Shown here: positions 19,053 to 27,860 of the stretch, one piece after another
Layout: each line of letters opens with the position of its first letter
Numbering within the stretch: position 1 is the first letter of the stretch
Origin: Caulobacter segnis
GTDB taxonomy: Bacteria > Pseudomonadota > Alphaproteobacteria > Caulobacterales > Caulobacteraceae
Assembly: GCF_023935105.1 (NCBI RefSeq)
Contig: NZ_CP096040.1
Coordinates: 1,922,001-1,986,000 of the forward strand
Reading direction: 5' to 3'
DNA length: 64,000 nt
Notes under the pieces: model-generated
Seen by the model: the letters and a program-made list of their open reading frames with translations, nothing else
Told to the model about the DNA's origin: nothing
Database searches by the model: none
Program-made: the position numbers and the translations under genes

Positions 19053-21878
19053 GTGACCGCTTCCCCGCCGACTCTGGATCTGGCTCCGGCCCTGGTCGTC
19101 CTGCCCGGGCCGCGCGCCGGCGTGGCCGACGGCGGCGGCGAGGGCCGGATGCTGCGGCCGCCGGACGCCCGCGACCTGTTCGAGCACGGCCCGGTGCTGG
19201 TGGCCCACGCGGCCATGACGGCGCGCCGGCTGAACCTGTCGCCGCCCGCGCGCAATCCGCGCCTGTTCGACGTGCTGGAACTCCACGCCTTCGCCCGCCC
19301 AGCGACGTTCTGCGCGCCCTCGGCCGTGGGCTTGGCCATGGCCCTGGGTCTGGCCGAGCCGCACGGCGCGGCCCAGCAGGCCCAGAGCCTGCGCGAGAGC
19401 GCCGACGCCTTGCTGCGCGAGCTGGCCCTGACGCCGGTCCCCTCGCGCGAAGAGGCCCTGGCCGTGGCCGAGACCCTGGCCAAGGCCGGCTGGTCGTGGG
19501 GACCCGCCGTGATCGGCGCGCTGCGCTCGGTCCCGGTCGGCAACCAGTTCCGGGGCTCGGGCCTCGACGTCTGGGCCCGCCTGGCCGAGTGGGAGGACCA
19601 GGCCCCGCCGGGCGAGGCCGGGTCGCGGCCGATCGATCCGGAGCGCGCCGGCGAGCGCCTGACCCAGCTCTTGCAACGCTCGGGGCTGGAAGAGATCCGC
19701 GAGGCCCAGGCCACCTTCGCCAAGGAGGCCGCCTACGCCTTCCAGCCGCGCGAGCGCGAGGGCGAGCCGCGCATGATGCTGGCCGAGGCCGGCACCGGCG
19801 TCGGTAAGACGCTGGGCTATCTGGCGCCCGCCTCGCTGTGGGCCGAAGCCAACGGGCCGTCGGTCTGGGTCAGCACCTACACCCGCGCCCTGCAGCGCCA
19901 GATCGAGCGCGAGAGCCGGTCGATCTATCCCGACCCCAAGGAGCGCGCCAGGAAGGCCGTCGTGCGAAAAGGGCGCGAGAACTACCTCTGCCTGCTGAAC
20001 TTTCAGGAGCAGATCAACGGCGCCCAGCTGGGCAACGGCGACCTGATCGGTCTGGCCCTGACCGCCCGTTGGGCCCGCGCGACCCGCGACGGCGACATGA
20101 CCGGCGGCGACTTTCCGGCCTGGCTGCCCACGCTCTCCGCCGTTCCACCTTCGGCTCAGGCCAGTCCCTCGAACCTGGTCGACCGGCGCGGCGAGTGCAT
20201 CCACGCCGGCTGCCAGCACTATCGCATCTGCTACATCGAGAAGGCCGTGCGGGCGTCCAAGCGCGCCGACATCGTCATCGCCAACCACGCCCTCGTCCTC
20301 ACCCAGGCCGCCTTCGACGGCGCGCGGACGGCGAGGGGGCTGAAGGGCGATAACGAGACCACCAGCCTCAAGCGCATTGTCTTCGACGAGGGGCACCACC
20401 TGTTCGAGGCGGCCGACAGCGCCTTCTCGGCCGCCCTGTCCGGCGCCGAGGCGGCGGAGCTGCGTCGTTGGATCCGCGGCCCGGAGGGGCGAGGGCGCCG
20501 AGGGCGCGGCCTGGAAGCGCGCCTGCTGGACATCCTGGGCGACCGTGAGGGCGCGCGCGGGGCGATGAACCAGGTCATCCAGGCCGCCGCCGCCCTGCCG
20601 GGCGAGGGCTGGTCGGGACGGGTCGCGCCGCCGGACGGCCAGATCAATCCGATCGGGCCGATCGAGAACTTCCTGGTCGCGGTGATCGAGCAGTTGCGCG
20701 CCCGCACCAGCGAGCGGGGCGGGGCGGACCTGGGCCTGCAATGCGACGCCCGGCCGGCCACCGACTTGGTCCGCGAGCGCGCGCCGGAAGCGGCGAAGGC
20801 CTTGGCCGCCATCGAAGCCCCGCTGCTGGCCCTGGCTCGCGCTCTGGAAGACGTGCTGGACGAGGACGCCGAGCACCTGGGTCCCTCCGAGCGCGCCCGG
20901 ATCGAGGGCGCGCTGCGCGGCCTGGACCGCCGCGCCCGCATGACCTTGCCGGCCTGGCGTTCGATCCTGAAGGCCATCGAGGAGGACGACGTCGATCCGT
21001 CCGAGACCGATCCGGACTTCGTCGACTGGTTCGAGGCCACCTTCCTGTACGGCCGCGTCGTCGACGCCGCCTGTCGCAGGCACTGGGTTGATCCGACCGA
21101 GCCGCTGCGCGCGGCGGTGCTGTCGCCGGCCCACGGGGTGCTGGTGACCAGCGCCACCCTGGTCGATCCGGCCCTGGAGGATCCGTTCGCCCTGGCCGAG
21201 ATGCGCACGGGCGCGGCCCGCCTGCCGTCCGCGCCCAAGGTGCTGCGGCTGGTCTCGCCGTTCGACTACGAGAACAACGCCAAGGCCTTCGTGGTCACCG
21301 ACGTCAACAAGGAGGACCCGCGCCAGGTGTCTGCCGCCATGCGCGAGCTGTTCCTGGCCGCCGGGGGCGGAGGCCTTGGCCTGTTCACCGCTATCCGCCG
21401 GCTGAAGGCCGTGCACGAGCGCATCGCCGCGCCGCTGGCCGATAACGGTCTTGCTCTGTATGCGCAGCATGTCGATCCGCTGGAAGTGGGGGCGCTGGTC
21501 GACATCTTCCGGGCCGAGGAGGACGCGTGCTTGCTGGGGACAGACGCGATCCGGGATGGCGTGGACGTGCCGGGCCGCAGCTTGCGCCTTCTGGTCTTCG
21601 ACCGCGTGCCGTGGCCGCGTCCGGACGTGCTGCACAAGGCCCGCCGTCTGCGCTTCGGCGGCAAGGGCTATGACGACGCCGCGGCCCGCGCCCGGATCAG
21701 CCAGGCCTTCGGCCGCCTGATCCGCCGGGCCGACGACCGGGGCGTGTTCGTCATGCTGGACGCGGCCGCGCCGACGCGGCTGTTCTCAAGCTTGCCGGAG
21801 GGTGTAACCTTGGAACGGGTAAGCTTGGTCGAAGCGATCGAGGGCACCGCCGCATTTCTGTCGAAGGATCGCTCTTAA
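19053..21878 (+). CDS. DinG/XPD-like ATP-dependent DNA helicase with iron-sulfur cysteines
   Basis: This 941-residue superfamily 2 helicase carries Walker A AEAGTGVGKT near residue 250, four cysteines (about 313, 382, 387, 393) of the 4Fe-4S domain, DEGHH near 446 in place of DEAH, and the C-terminal motifs LLVFDRVPWPRPD and SQAFGRLIRR. Such enzymes unwind DNA 5' to 3' and handle R-loops or damaged forks. An N-terminal region of about 200 residues, unlike the helicase core, precedes it. The start is a GTG, divergent from the Lhr-like gene. The shared promoter region is only 58 bases. YoaA/DinG type is the best call. Confidence 0.92.
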   Translation: MTASPPTLDLAPALVVLPGPRAGVADGGGEGRMLRPPDARDLFEHGPVLVAHAAMTARRLNLSPPARNPRLFDVLELHAFARPATFCAPSAVGLAMALGLAEPHGAAQQAQSLRESADALLRELALTPVPSREEALAVAETLAKAGWSWGPAVIGALRSVPVGNQFRGSGLDVWARLAEWEDQAPPGEAGSRPIDPERAGERLTQLLQRSGLEEIREAQATFAKEAAYAFQPREREGEPRMMLAEAGTGVGKTLGYLAPASLWAEANGPSVWVSTYTRALQRQIERESRSIYPDPKERARKAVVRKGRENYLCLLNFQEQINGAQLGNGDLIGLALTARWARATRDGDMTGGDFPAWLPTLSAVPPSAQASPSNLVDRRGECIHAGCQHYRICYIEKAVRASKRADIVIANHALVLTQAAFDGARTARGLKGDNETTSLKRIVFDEGHHLFEAADSAFSAALSGAEAAELRRWIRGPEGRGRRGRGLEARLLDILGDREGARGAMNQVIQAAAALPGEGWSGRVAPPDGQINPIGPIENFLVAVIEQLRARTSERGGADLGLQCDARPATDLVRERAPEAAKALAAIEAPLLALARALEDVLDEDAEHLGPSERARIEGALRGLDRRARMTLPAWRSILKAIEEDDVDPSETDPDFVDWFEATFLYGRVVDAACRRHWVDPTEPLRAAVLSPAHGVLVTSATLVDPALEDPFALAEMRTGAARLPSAPKVLRLVSPFDYENNAKAFVVTDVNKEDPRQVSAAMRELFLAAGGGGLGLFTAIRRLKAVHERIAAPLADNGLALYAQHVDPLEVGALVDIFRAEEDACLLGTDAIRDGVDVPGRSLRLLVFDRVPWPRPDVLHKARRLRFGGKGYDDAAARARISQAFGRLIRRADDRGVFVMLDAAAPTRLFSSLPEGVTLERVSLVEAIEGTAAFLSKDRS

Positions 21879-21909
21879 GAACGGCTCCGATTTTCTCAGG
21901 GTTTCGTTT

Positions 21910-22362
21910 TTGATCCGTCCGTCCGGTTTCATCCTCGCCGTGGTCCTGCTGGCTGCTGGCGCCGCCAATGCCCAGGAGTTCGTCCGGGGAGACTGTCGGG
22001 GCGTGATCGCGCCCAGCGTGGGGCTCAAGTACGACACCGCCGAGCACGCCCGCTGGTACAAGCGCTTCTGGACGGGCGACTGCGACCACCTGCCGTTCTG
22101 CCTGCCGGGCGCGCCGAACTGGAATGACATCGTCGGCAAGCTGCTGACCAAGGGCGGGCCCAAGGAGCAGCCGGCCCTACTGCCCAAGGCCTGCCGCCTG
22201 GGTCAGTTGATCGGGCTGGAATGGTCGCGCGACAAGAAGGTGAAGCACATCACGACCGGCGACCTGAAGGTTTTCAACAGCATGCTGGAGGCGTCCGGCG
22301 ATCCGCTGCGCGGCGTCGATCAGGTCGACGCCAAGGCCCGGGCCCTGACCGCGCCGCGTTGA
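21910..22362 (+). CDS. Secreted protein of unknown function, 150 residues
   Basis: It has a clear Sec signal peptide (residues 1-21, cut after ANA). The mature domain holds four cysteines (GDCRG, GDCDHLPFC, KACRLG), which suggests disulfides in the periplasm. The start is TTG, with AGGG about 10 bases upstream. It follows the helicase by 31 bases and may be in its transcript. I do not recognise the family. Confidence 0.65.
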   Translation: MIRPSGFILAVVLLAAGAANAQEFVRGDCRGVIAPSVGLKYDTAEHARWYKRFWTGDCDHLPFCLPGAPNWNDIVGKLLTKGGPKEQPALLPKACRLGQLIGLEWSRDKKVKHITTGDLKVFNSMLEASGDPLRGVDQVDAKARALTAPR

Positions 22363-22477
22363 TCCCGATGCGTCCCCGAGAAGCCTGACGCGCTATGACT
22401 CAAAGCCGTCGAATTTCTGCAATCGGGAGGTCCTAAAAGACTCTCATAGGGGAGGCGTCAGTAGGAGCGTACCGATC

Positions 22478-22741
22478 ATGACCCGACCCGCCGACCCCGC
22501 GATCGACGAAGCCGCCACGCCCTCGCGCGCGCGATCCGCCCGCGCCCTGGTCCAGGCGGTGCGATGGCGGACCGGCCTTTGCCAGGCCGACTTTGCGCGG
22601 ATCTTCCATATCGACCTGACCCTGCTGGAGGATCTGGAGCACGGCGACGCGCGCCCCGACGCGGCCCTGACCGCCTATCTGAGGGTCATCGACCACGCGC
22701 CGGACGTCGTACGGGCCGCCTTGGGACGCGCACACTCCTGA
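22478..22741 (+). CDS. Small XRE-type helix-turn-helix protein
   Basis: This 87-residue protein has a disordered N-terminus, then VRWRTGLCQADFARIFHIDL, a helix-turn-helix of the XRE/HigA C-terminal type, and a helical tail ending VVRAALGRAHS. GGAG occurs twice in the 35 bases before the ATG. No toxin gene lies beside it, so it may be a solitary antitoxin-like or regulatory protein. Two GACTC (CcrM) sites occur in the 110-base region upstream. Confidence 0.7.
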   Translation: MTRPADPAIDEAATPSRARSARALVQAVRWRTGLCQADFARIFHIDLTLLEDLEHGDARPDAALTAYLRVIDHAPDVVRAALGRAHS

Positions 22742-22907
22742 CAGTGGGGGATGTGTGTGTGCGTTCCGGGCGCGGACGTTTTCGGACGTGACACAAAAAT
22801 CTACGTTTCTCACAAATCACCGCCGGATTGCCGACGGAATGGCAGCGCTTCCTCGTTCGACATCCAGTGGCGTCTGAAACGGCGCCTTGTCAGCGTCGAG
22901 GCGTGGC

Positions 22908-23657
22908 GTGTTCGATCGACTGTTTTTCTTTCACAACCCGAAGGCTGGCGGGACGTCGGTCGTCGGCGCCTTGAGCCAGTTGTTCCCGCCGGCCCGACGC
23001 GGCCCGCGCATAGAGAACGACGCGACCGAACACGCCCAGCACGCCGGTCGCTACGAGGCGTTCGCCGGCTATGACTTCTACGCCGGCCACTATGGCTTCG
23101 ACATCTACGAGGCGGTGGGCGAGGGCATGCCGGCCGCGACCAACTTCCGCTGGCCGGTCGACCGGGTGGTCTCGGTTTATCGCTATTTCCGGCATGTGGT
23201 GGAGATCACCGACGCCCAGTCGCGCGACCCGCGCTTCCGAGCCGTCAGCTTGGCCAAGCGCCTGTCGCTGGACGATTTCGTGACCTGCGACGACCCGGCA
23301 GTGGTGCTGCACACCTACGACCATCACTGCCGGCAGCTGACCGGCTCGGGCTGGTCGCCGGTCTACGAACAGGACCTGGCGACAGCGCGGGACATGATCG
23401 ACCGGATGGTCTGGTTCTATGTCTGCGAGCACCCCTACGAGTCGCTGGCCTGGGCCGATATGGCCTTCGAGGGGCGAGCGCCCCGGGTGGAGCGCCTGAA
23501 CGTCACCCCCGCCGAGGATTCCGCCGAGACGCTGCTGAGCCCCAAGGCGCTACGCCAGGTGCTGTCGCGGAACCAGAAGGACATCGCGATCTATCAGCAC
23601 GCGCTCGGCCGGCTGCTGGCCGAGGTGAGCCCGGCCGAGACGCGTTTGATCGCCTAG
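22908..23657 (+). CDS. Sulfotransferase family 2-like protein
   Basis: This protein of about 249 residues begins FDRLFFFHNPKAGGTSVVGA, the 5'-phosphosulfate-binding loop of Golgi-type sulfotransferases (consensus H.PK.GGTS). NFRWPVDRVVSVYRYFRH near residue 78 is the 3'-phosphate-binding motif (R.P..R..S.Y). It should move sulfate from PAPS to a carbohydrate or lipid. I prefer the GTG at 22908, which has GAGG 6 bases upstream. A TTG at 22887 would add seven residues. No signal peptide is visible. No capsule or LPS gene is adjacent, so the acceptor is unknown. Confidence 0.8.
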   Translation: MFDRLFFFHNPKAGGTSVVGALSQLFPPARRGPRIENDATEHAQHAGRYEAFAGYDFYAGHYGFDIYEAVGEGMPAATNFRWPVDRVVSVYRYFRHVVEITDAQSRDPRFRAVSLAKRLSLDDFVTCDDPAVVLHTYDHHCRQLTGSGWSPVYEQDLATARDMIDRMVWFYVCEHPYESLAWADMAFEGRAPRVERLNVTPAEDSAETLLSPKALRQVLSRNQKDIAIYQHALGRLLAEVSPAETRLIA

Positions 23658-23658
23658 T

Positions 23659-25299
23659 CTAGGCGTCCACGAACTTGATCAGCGTGGCCATGTTGGCGAT
23701 GAACGCGCCCGTCGAGATGCCGATCGCCGGATGCGGATCCGGATAGGGCGAGGTGTCGTACTTGTCGCCGACCTTGGTCTCCGAGAAGTCGCCCGGCGTC
23801 GGCGTGGCGGGACCGTCGCCGATATAGGGCTGGCTGGTCTGGGTCAGGGGCGTGGGCCACCAGCCCTCGGCGTTCAGCTCGGCCGTCAGCTTGGCGACCT
23901 TGGCCGGGTCGGCGCTGACGCGCTTGGTCGCCGAGCTCGAGAGATCGCCGCCCACGGTCAGGTCGTCGACCGAGAGGTCCTTGACCATGAAGTACTTGGG
24001 CAACGGACGCGTGCCCTTCAGCGGCGAGTGTTTGCTGGCCTCCTCCGGCGGGGTGGCTTTCAGTTTCTCGTAGCGCGCGCGCAGGCCGGCCACGTCGACA
24101 TTGCGGAACGACGAGTAGTGGGTGACCGTCTTTTCCGGATTCTCGTCGACATAGTAGCGGCCGTTGACGACGTTCGAGCCCGTGCGGTGCACGTAGAGCG
24201 GCTTGTTCGTCCCGATCTGGATGAAGGTCGGATAGCGGGCCTTGCCGGGCATGACGTCGTCGGGCAGGCGCACGCTGTCCAGCCAGGCCAGGGCTTCAGG
24301 CACGCGGGCCAGATACTTCGGATCGCCCGTCAGCTGGTAGAAGGTCAGGAGCTGCGAGACGCAGCTGGCCGAGGCGTGGGTGGCGAAGGCCTTGGGCTCG
24401 TAGGTGCGGGCCCCGGCAGGCTTCAGGTCGGCGACCGTGTGCTGCAGGCCCCAGCCGGCCTGGGGCGCGGGCTGTTGGCAGGCGACGTAGCAGTCCATGG
24501 CCCGACGGATCGGCTCCAGGACGGTTTTGTCGCCCAAGGCCTGATAGACCATGATCAGGAACTCGATGTTCTCGCCGACCACGTCGTCGTTGAAGGTGAT
24601 GAAGCTGGTGTAGTCGGGATTGCCGTGGTGGTGGAACTCGTCCTTCAGCGGATAGCGCTGGGGCCAGCCGCCGACCGGGTACTGGCTTTCCAGGACGAAC
24701 TTCAGGGCCTTGTCGAAGGCGGCCTTGTACTTGGGATCCTTCTTCTCGACGTACATGCGCAGCATGAACTTGCAGCACTCGGCGGTGCCTTCGTCGTCGA
24801 AGGTGCAATTGCCGTAGTAATGCTGGAATTCCTCGAGCCGCCAGCCGTTCTTGCCGATGGTGTCGTACCATTTCTTCAGCGAGGCCTCGCCGGCCAGGTC
24901 GCCGATATAGTTCCAGCCGCCGGCCGGGTTCTGGATCGAGATCAGGGCGTCGGCGGCCTTGCAGGCGGCGTCGTAGTAATATTCGTCGCCGGTGGCGTGA
25001 TAAGCGTCCAGGAACACATGGCCGACCGTGCCGGTGCCGGGGGGCTGGACCCAGATCATCGTCGGGAAGGCTTCCATCTCGCCCCAGCGGCGCGAGAAGT
25101 CGGGCAGGTAGCTCCAGACATAGCCGCCCTTGTAGGCGGCTTTCTCGACCATGAACCTCGAGGCCTTCTTCATGACATCCAGCGCCTGGGCCTTGCTGGT
25201 CTGGGCCAGGGCCTTCAGCGGGCTGAGCGCGCCGGCGGCGGCGAAGGCGGCGGCCGAGGTGGCCATCAGGCGGCGGCGGGAAATGGGGCTGAGCGGCAT
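23659..25299 (-). CDS. Tat-exported pectate lyase
   Basis: This 546-residue protein has a twin-arginine signal, SRRRLMATSAAAFAAAG, cut near residue 32, so it leaves the cytoplasm folded. The mature part is an alpha-toroid pectate lyase (PL10-like). It has repeated helical motifs such as NPAGGWNYIGD and QYPVGGWPQRYPLKDEFHHHG, and a C-terminal GSNVVNGRYYVDENPEKT. It cleaves polygalacturonate by beta-elimination with calcium. I chose the ATG giving MPLSPISRRR because the longer frame upstream is not protein-like. The gene stands alone, convergent to the sulfotransferase by one base. A palindrome at 25414-25427 may control it. Confidence 0.85.
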   Translation of the reverse strand: MPLSPISRRRLMATSAAAFAAAGALSPLKALAQTSKAQALDVMKKASRFMVEKAAYKGGYVWSYLPDFSRRWGEMEAFPTMIWVQPPGTGTVGHVFLDAYHATGDEYYYDAACKAADALISIQNPAGGWNYIGDLAGEASLKKWYDTIGKNGWRLEEFQHYYGNCTFDDEGTAECCKFMLRMYVEKKDPKYKAAFDKALKFVLESQYPVGGWPQRYPLKDEFHHHGNPDYTSFITFNDDVVGENIEFLIMVYQALGDKTVLEPIRRAMDCYVACQQPAPQAGWGLQHTVADLKPAGARTYEPKAFATHASASCVSQLLTFYQLTGDPKYLARVPEALAWLDSVRLPDDVMPGKARYPTFIQIGTNKPLYVHRTGSNVVNGRYYVDENPEKTVTHYSSFRNVDVAGLRARYEKLKATPPEEASKHSPLKGTRPLPKYFMVKDLSVDDLTVGGDLSSSATKRVSADPAKVAKLTAELNAEGWWPTPLTQTSQPYIGDGPATPTPGDFSETKVGDKYDTSPYPDPHPAIGISTGAFIANMATLIKFVDA

Positions 25300-25413
25300 G
25301 GGGTACTCCGACGGACGCGGAGCCGACATCGAGCCGGAAGGGGCGTATCTCAAGTGTTCCTCCCGGGCCAACGCGGGCCCCGTCGTCTTGCAGCGACGAT
25401 CTGGAATACAGTT

Positions 25414-25427
25414 TGCTACCGGTGTCA
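25414..25427. promoter_or_regulatory. Candidate LacI-type operator upstream of the pectate lyase
   Basis: TGCTACCGGTGTCA is an imperfect palindrome centred on CCGG with five of seven base pairs matching. It lies about 115 bases before the lyase start. LacI-family operators for sugar genes have this length and a central CG. The evidence is shape only. Confidence 0.3.
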
Positions 25428-25529
25428 TTGATTTGGCCATCCATTTTTGCGACGGCCCACGCCAGCGCGCATGCGGCGGCTGGTCGCGACGGAAATTTGT
25501 GTTTCCGTCTGACGCCTTGATTGAAAACG

Positions 25530-25722
25530 ATTTCTTCCTCGACAGCATACCCGAAATGGGGCCTGCGACAGGTGGACGCGTTGCCTGTCGATCTCGGTTC
25601 GGCGAAATGACGCCCAGCAAGTTTCTGAGGCGACGCCGCCGCGCTCGAAGTTCAGCGCTGCCGACGCCGTCCTGTTGGGGAACAGGACGACGCCCCCGGA
25701 CCCCAAGGTTCGGGGGCGTTTT
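25530..25722 (+). ncRNA. Candidate small RNA ending in two tandem hairpins
   Basis: The 550 bases between the lyase start (25299) and the small gene at 25850 contain no convincing protein. They do contain two strong consecutive hairpins. CGTCCTGTT/AACAGGACG has a GGGG loop (25668-25689). ACGCCCCCG/CGGGGGCGT (25690-25698 and 25711-25719) is followed by TTTT. No plus-strand gene precedes them for 1.8 kb, so they fit the 3' end of a free-standing RNA. The 5' end is a guess, placed downstream of a loose TTGAAA-N18-GCATAC promoter. The first loop (GGGG) can pair with CCCC in the second loop. Confidence 0.4.
25690..25722 (+). terminator. Intrinsic terminator
   Basis: A 9-bp GC-rich stem, ACGCCCCCG with CGGGGGCGT, encloses a 12-base loop and is followed by TTTT. 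It points to the plus strand although no plus-strand protein gene ends nearby. Confidence 0.75.
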
Positions 25723-25849
25723 CATTCAAGGCTATGCTTGGCCTTCAACGATCCTTCACAGTCTGGCGCACGCTATTCCTCGAACAACGTGCGCTGTGCG
25801 TCCAGCGGTCGCATGGCGGGCGCGTTCATCTTCTGTAAAACTTTACGTT

Positions 25850-26032
25850 ATGGGAAACCGAAGCCACCATCTCAGCGAAGCCGAGCATCTCGAGCGACAG
25901 GCCGAGATCGCCGACAACACGCATGCGCGGGCGGCGTTGCTGCGCATGGCGCGAGCCTCGCGCGGCGTGGCGGCACTGGTGGGCATGTTCGAGGCCTGCG
26001 CCGATGAGACCCGCCCGACGCTGACGCGCTAG
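25850..26032 (+). CDS. Small helical protein of 60 residues, unknown
   Basis: The ATG gives MGNRSHHLSEAEHLERQAEI, followed by a charged helical protein with heptad-like ARAALLRMARASRGVAALVG, ending at TAG 26030-26032. Small proteins with this pattern (a His/Glu-rich start and a leucine-rich helix) are common hypotheticals in Caulobacter. The promoter is AT-rich. I see no clear ribosome-binding site, and the frame remains open upstream, so the call is moderate. Confidence 0.5.
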   Translation: MGNRSHHLSEAEHLERQAEIADNTHARAALLRMARASRGVAALVGMFEACADETRPTLTR

Positions 26033-26042
26033 ACGCGCTGCT

Positions 26043-26717
26043 TTAGAGGGCCTGGCTCAGGCACACGGCCACGCAACGCTTGGCCAGTTCTCCCGTCGCA
26101 TCCAGGAACGGAACCGACAGGTCCGAGGCCGACAGCACCAGCGGCACCTCCGTGCAGCCGGCCACCACGCTCTGCGCGCCCTTGCCGACAAGACGGTGGG
26201 CCAGGGCGGCCATGGTCTCGCGCGAGGCCCCGCCTAGGTCGCCCTGCTTGATCCGATAGAGCAGGGCCATGAACTCGACCTGCTCGTGGTCGTCCAGCAT
26301 CACCACCTCCAGCCCCATGTGCGAGAAGCGGTCGCGATAGAGGCTCAGCGCCAGGCTGGTGCCCAGCACCCCGACGACGCTCGCGCTCTTGGCCTGGGCG
26401 GCCAGGCCCGCCGTCTCCAGCATGTCGACGAGGGGCAGGCCCGACGCGCGGACCTCTTCGGCATAGGCGTGGGCGGTGTTGCAGGCTATGGCCAGCACCT
26501 GGGCCCCGCCGTCGCGCAGCCCCGCGGCCATGGCCGCCAGCACGGGGCCCGGATCGGACGTCGAGACGTTGCGGTCGGGGACCTTGGGATTGATGTCGAC
26601 CAGCACCCGCAGGTGATCCTGCTCGCGCTTCACCGGCGTGGCGGCCTGCAGCTTGGCCAGGAAGTCCAAGGTCGCCGCCGGACCCATGCCGCCCAAGACT
26701 CCGAGGATCTTGCTCAT
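26043..26717 (-). CDS. Aspartate/glutamate racemase family protein
   Basis: This 224-residue cytoplasmic enzyme begins ILGVLGGMGPAATLDFLAKL and has the two catalytic cysteines of PLP-independent racemases, in IACNTAHAY (near residue 81) and VAGCTEVPL (near 186). It interconverts L- and D-acidic amino acids or related substrates. The ATG overlaps the stop of the desulfhydrase gene (TGATG), so the pair is co-translated. The partnership suggests a D-amino-acid salvage or detoxification unit. The real substrate is unknown. Confidence 0.9.
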   Translation of the reverse strand: MSKILGVLGGMGPAATLDFLAKLQAATPVKREQDHLRVLVDINPKVPDRNVSTSDPGPVLAAMAAGLRDGGAQVLAIACNTAHAYAEEVRASGLPLVDMLETAGLAAQAKSASVVGVLGTSLALSLYRDRFSHMGLEVVMLDDHEQVEFMALLYRIKQGDLGGASRETMAALAHRLVGKGAQSVVAGCTEVPLVLSASDLSVPFLDATGELAKRCVAVCLSQAL

Positions 26718-27715
26718 CAGAGGGCGGGCTCCAGCACGCTTTGATAGCCGAACAGGCCCTGGGCGCCGCCCGTGTGCAGGAAGACGACCCGTTGGCCCTT
26801 GAACGCGCCCTTGCGAGCCTGATCGATCAGGCCCTTCATCGCCTTGCCCGAATAGACGGGATCCAGCAGCAGGCCTTCGGTCCGGGCCGCCAGGGTCAGG
26901 GCGTCGATCACGCCCTGGTCGACCAGGCCATAGCCCTCGCCGACATAGTCGCAGTTGGCGACGACGGCCTCGCGCCTGACGCGGCCGGCCGCGCCGATCG
27001 TCTCGGCGGTGGCGACCGCCAGGTTGAAGACGTTCTCTTCCTGCTTGGGCTTGGGCGCGCGGACGCCGAAGCCGAGGATCGGAATGTCGACCGACAGGGC
27101 CGCGAAGCCGGCGACCAGGCCCGCGTGGGTGCCGGCGCTGCCGGTGGCGGTGACCAGGCGGTCGATCTTCAGGTCCATCTGGTCGGCCTGCACGACCAGT
27201 TCGCGGGCGCAGTCGACATAGCCCAGCGCGCCGACCGTGTTCGAGCCGCCGCCGGGAATGACATAGGGCTTGCCGCCGCGCTGGCGGACGCTCTCGGCGG
27301 TGCTCTCCAGTTCGGCGACCATGTCCGCGCCGCCCGGGGCATAGCGGATCGCCGCACCCATCAGCTTGTCGAGCAGGACATTGCCGTTGCCGATGTAGTC
27401 GCCGGCCTTGGAGCCGGTGCGCTCTTCCAGGATCACCTCGGTCTTCAGGCCAAAGCGGACGCCAGCGGCGATGGTCTGGCGGACGTGGTTGGATTGGACG
27501 GCGCCTTGCGTCACCAGTGTGTCGGCGCCTTGGGCCAGGGCCTCGCCCAACAGGAACTCAAGCTTGCGGGTCTTGTTGCCGCCGCCCGCCAGACCCGTGC
27601 AGTCGTCGCGCTTGACCCAGAGGTCGATCCCGAGTTCCGCGCCCAGGCGGGGCAGGGGCTCCAGCGGCGTCGGCAGGTGGGCGAAGCGGGCGCGGGGAAA
27701 GCGAGCGAGATGCAT
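26717..27715 (-). CDS. dcyD: D-cysteine desulfhydrase / ACC deaminase family
   Basis: This 332-residue PLP enzyme of the fold-type II family has its Schiff-base lysine in [11 protein letters not shown] (near residue 50), a following [13 protein letters not shown] and the phosphate-binding [10 protein letters not shown] (near 192). It converts D-cysteine to pyruvate, H2S and ammonia. ACC deaminases share the fold, but the start [19 protein letters not shown] is the D-cysteine desulfhydrase pattern. It leads a two-gene operon with the racemase. The symbol follows the E. coli name. Confidence 0.85.
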   Translation of the reverse strand: MHLARFPRARFAHLPTPLEPLPRLGAELGIDLWVKRDDCTGLAGGGNKTRKLEFLLGEALAQGADTLVTQGAVQSNHVRQTIAAGVRFGLKTEVILEERTGSKAGDYIGNGNVLLDKLMGAAIRYAPGGADMVAELESTAESVRQRGGKPYVIPGGGSNTVGALGYVDCARELVVQADQMDLKIDRLVTATGSAGTHAGLVAGFAALSVDIPILGFGVRAPKPKQEENVFNLAVATAETIGAAGRVRREAVVANCDYVGEGYGLVDQGVIDALTLAARTEGLLLDPVYSGKAMKGLIDQARKGAFKGQRVVFLHTGGAQGLFGYQSVLEPAL

Positions 27716-27822
27716 GCCAAAATCCTTGGAACTGGAGCCCTTACGGAGTCGCCGTCTCTGTTAGCACGCCCTGTAGTGGGCGCGAGCGTATCCGGACGAG
27801 TGGTGGTATGATGCCCCATCGA

Positions 27823-27847
27823 GAGCCGGCGCACGTACGTCCGGCTC
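27823..27847 (+). other. 5' leader hairpin just before the TPR gene ribosome-binding site
   Basis: GAGCCGG (27823-27829) and CCGGCTC (27841-27847) form a perfect 7-bp stem around an 11-base loop, CGCACGTACGT. The stem ends two bases before GGGAGGA, the Shine-Dalgarno of the gene at 27861. It may stabilise the leader or act as a weak terminator of upstream reading. No T-run follows. Confidence 0.35.
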
Positions 27848-27860
27848 CAGGGAGGACGAC

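Noticed and set aside
19026..21635. 869-residue antisense frame opposite the DinG-like gene
   Set aside because: It overlaps a full helicase with all motifs and has repetitive Ala/Gly/Arg/Gln composition.
23731..25431. 566-residue plus-strand frame opposite the pectate lyase
   Set aside because: A shadow of the GC-rich lyase gene. It contains no recognisable motif.
25300..25849. Plus-strand open frame joining the lyase promoter to the 60-residue gene
   Set aside because: The protein would be Arg/Ser-rich with no family pattern. Only the last 60 residues look like a real gene.
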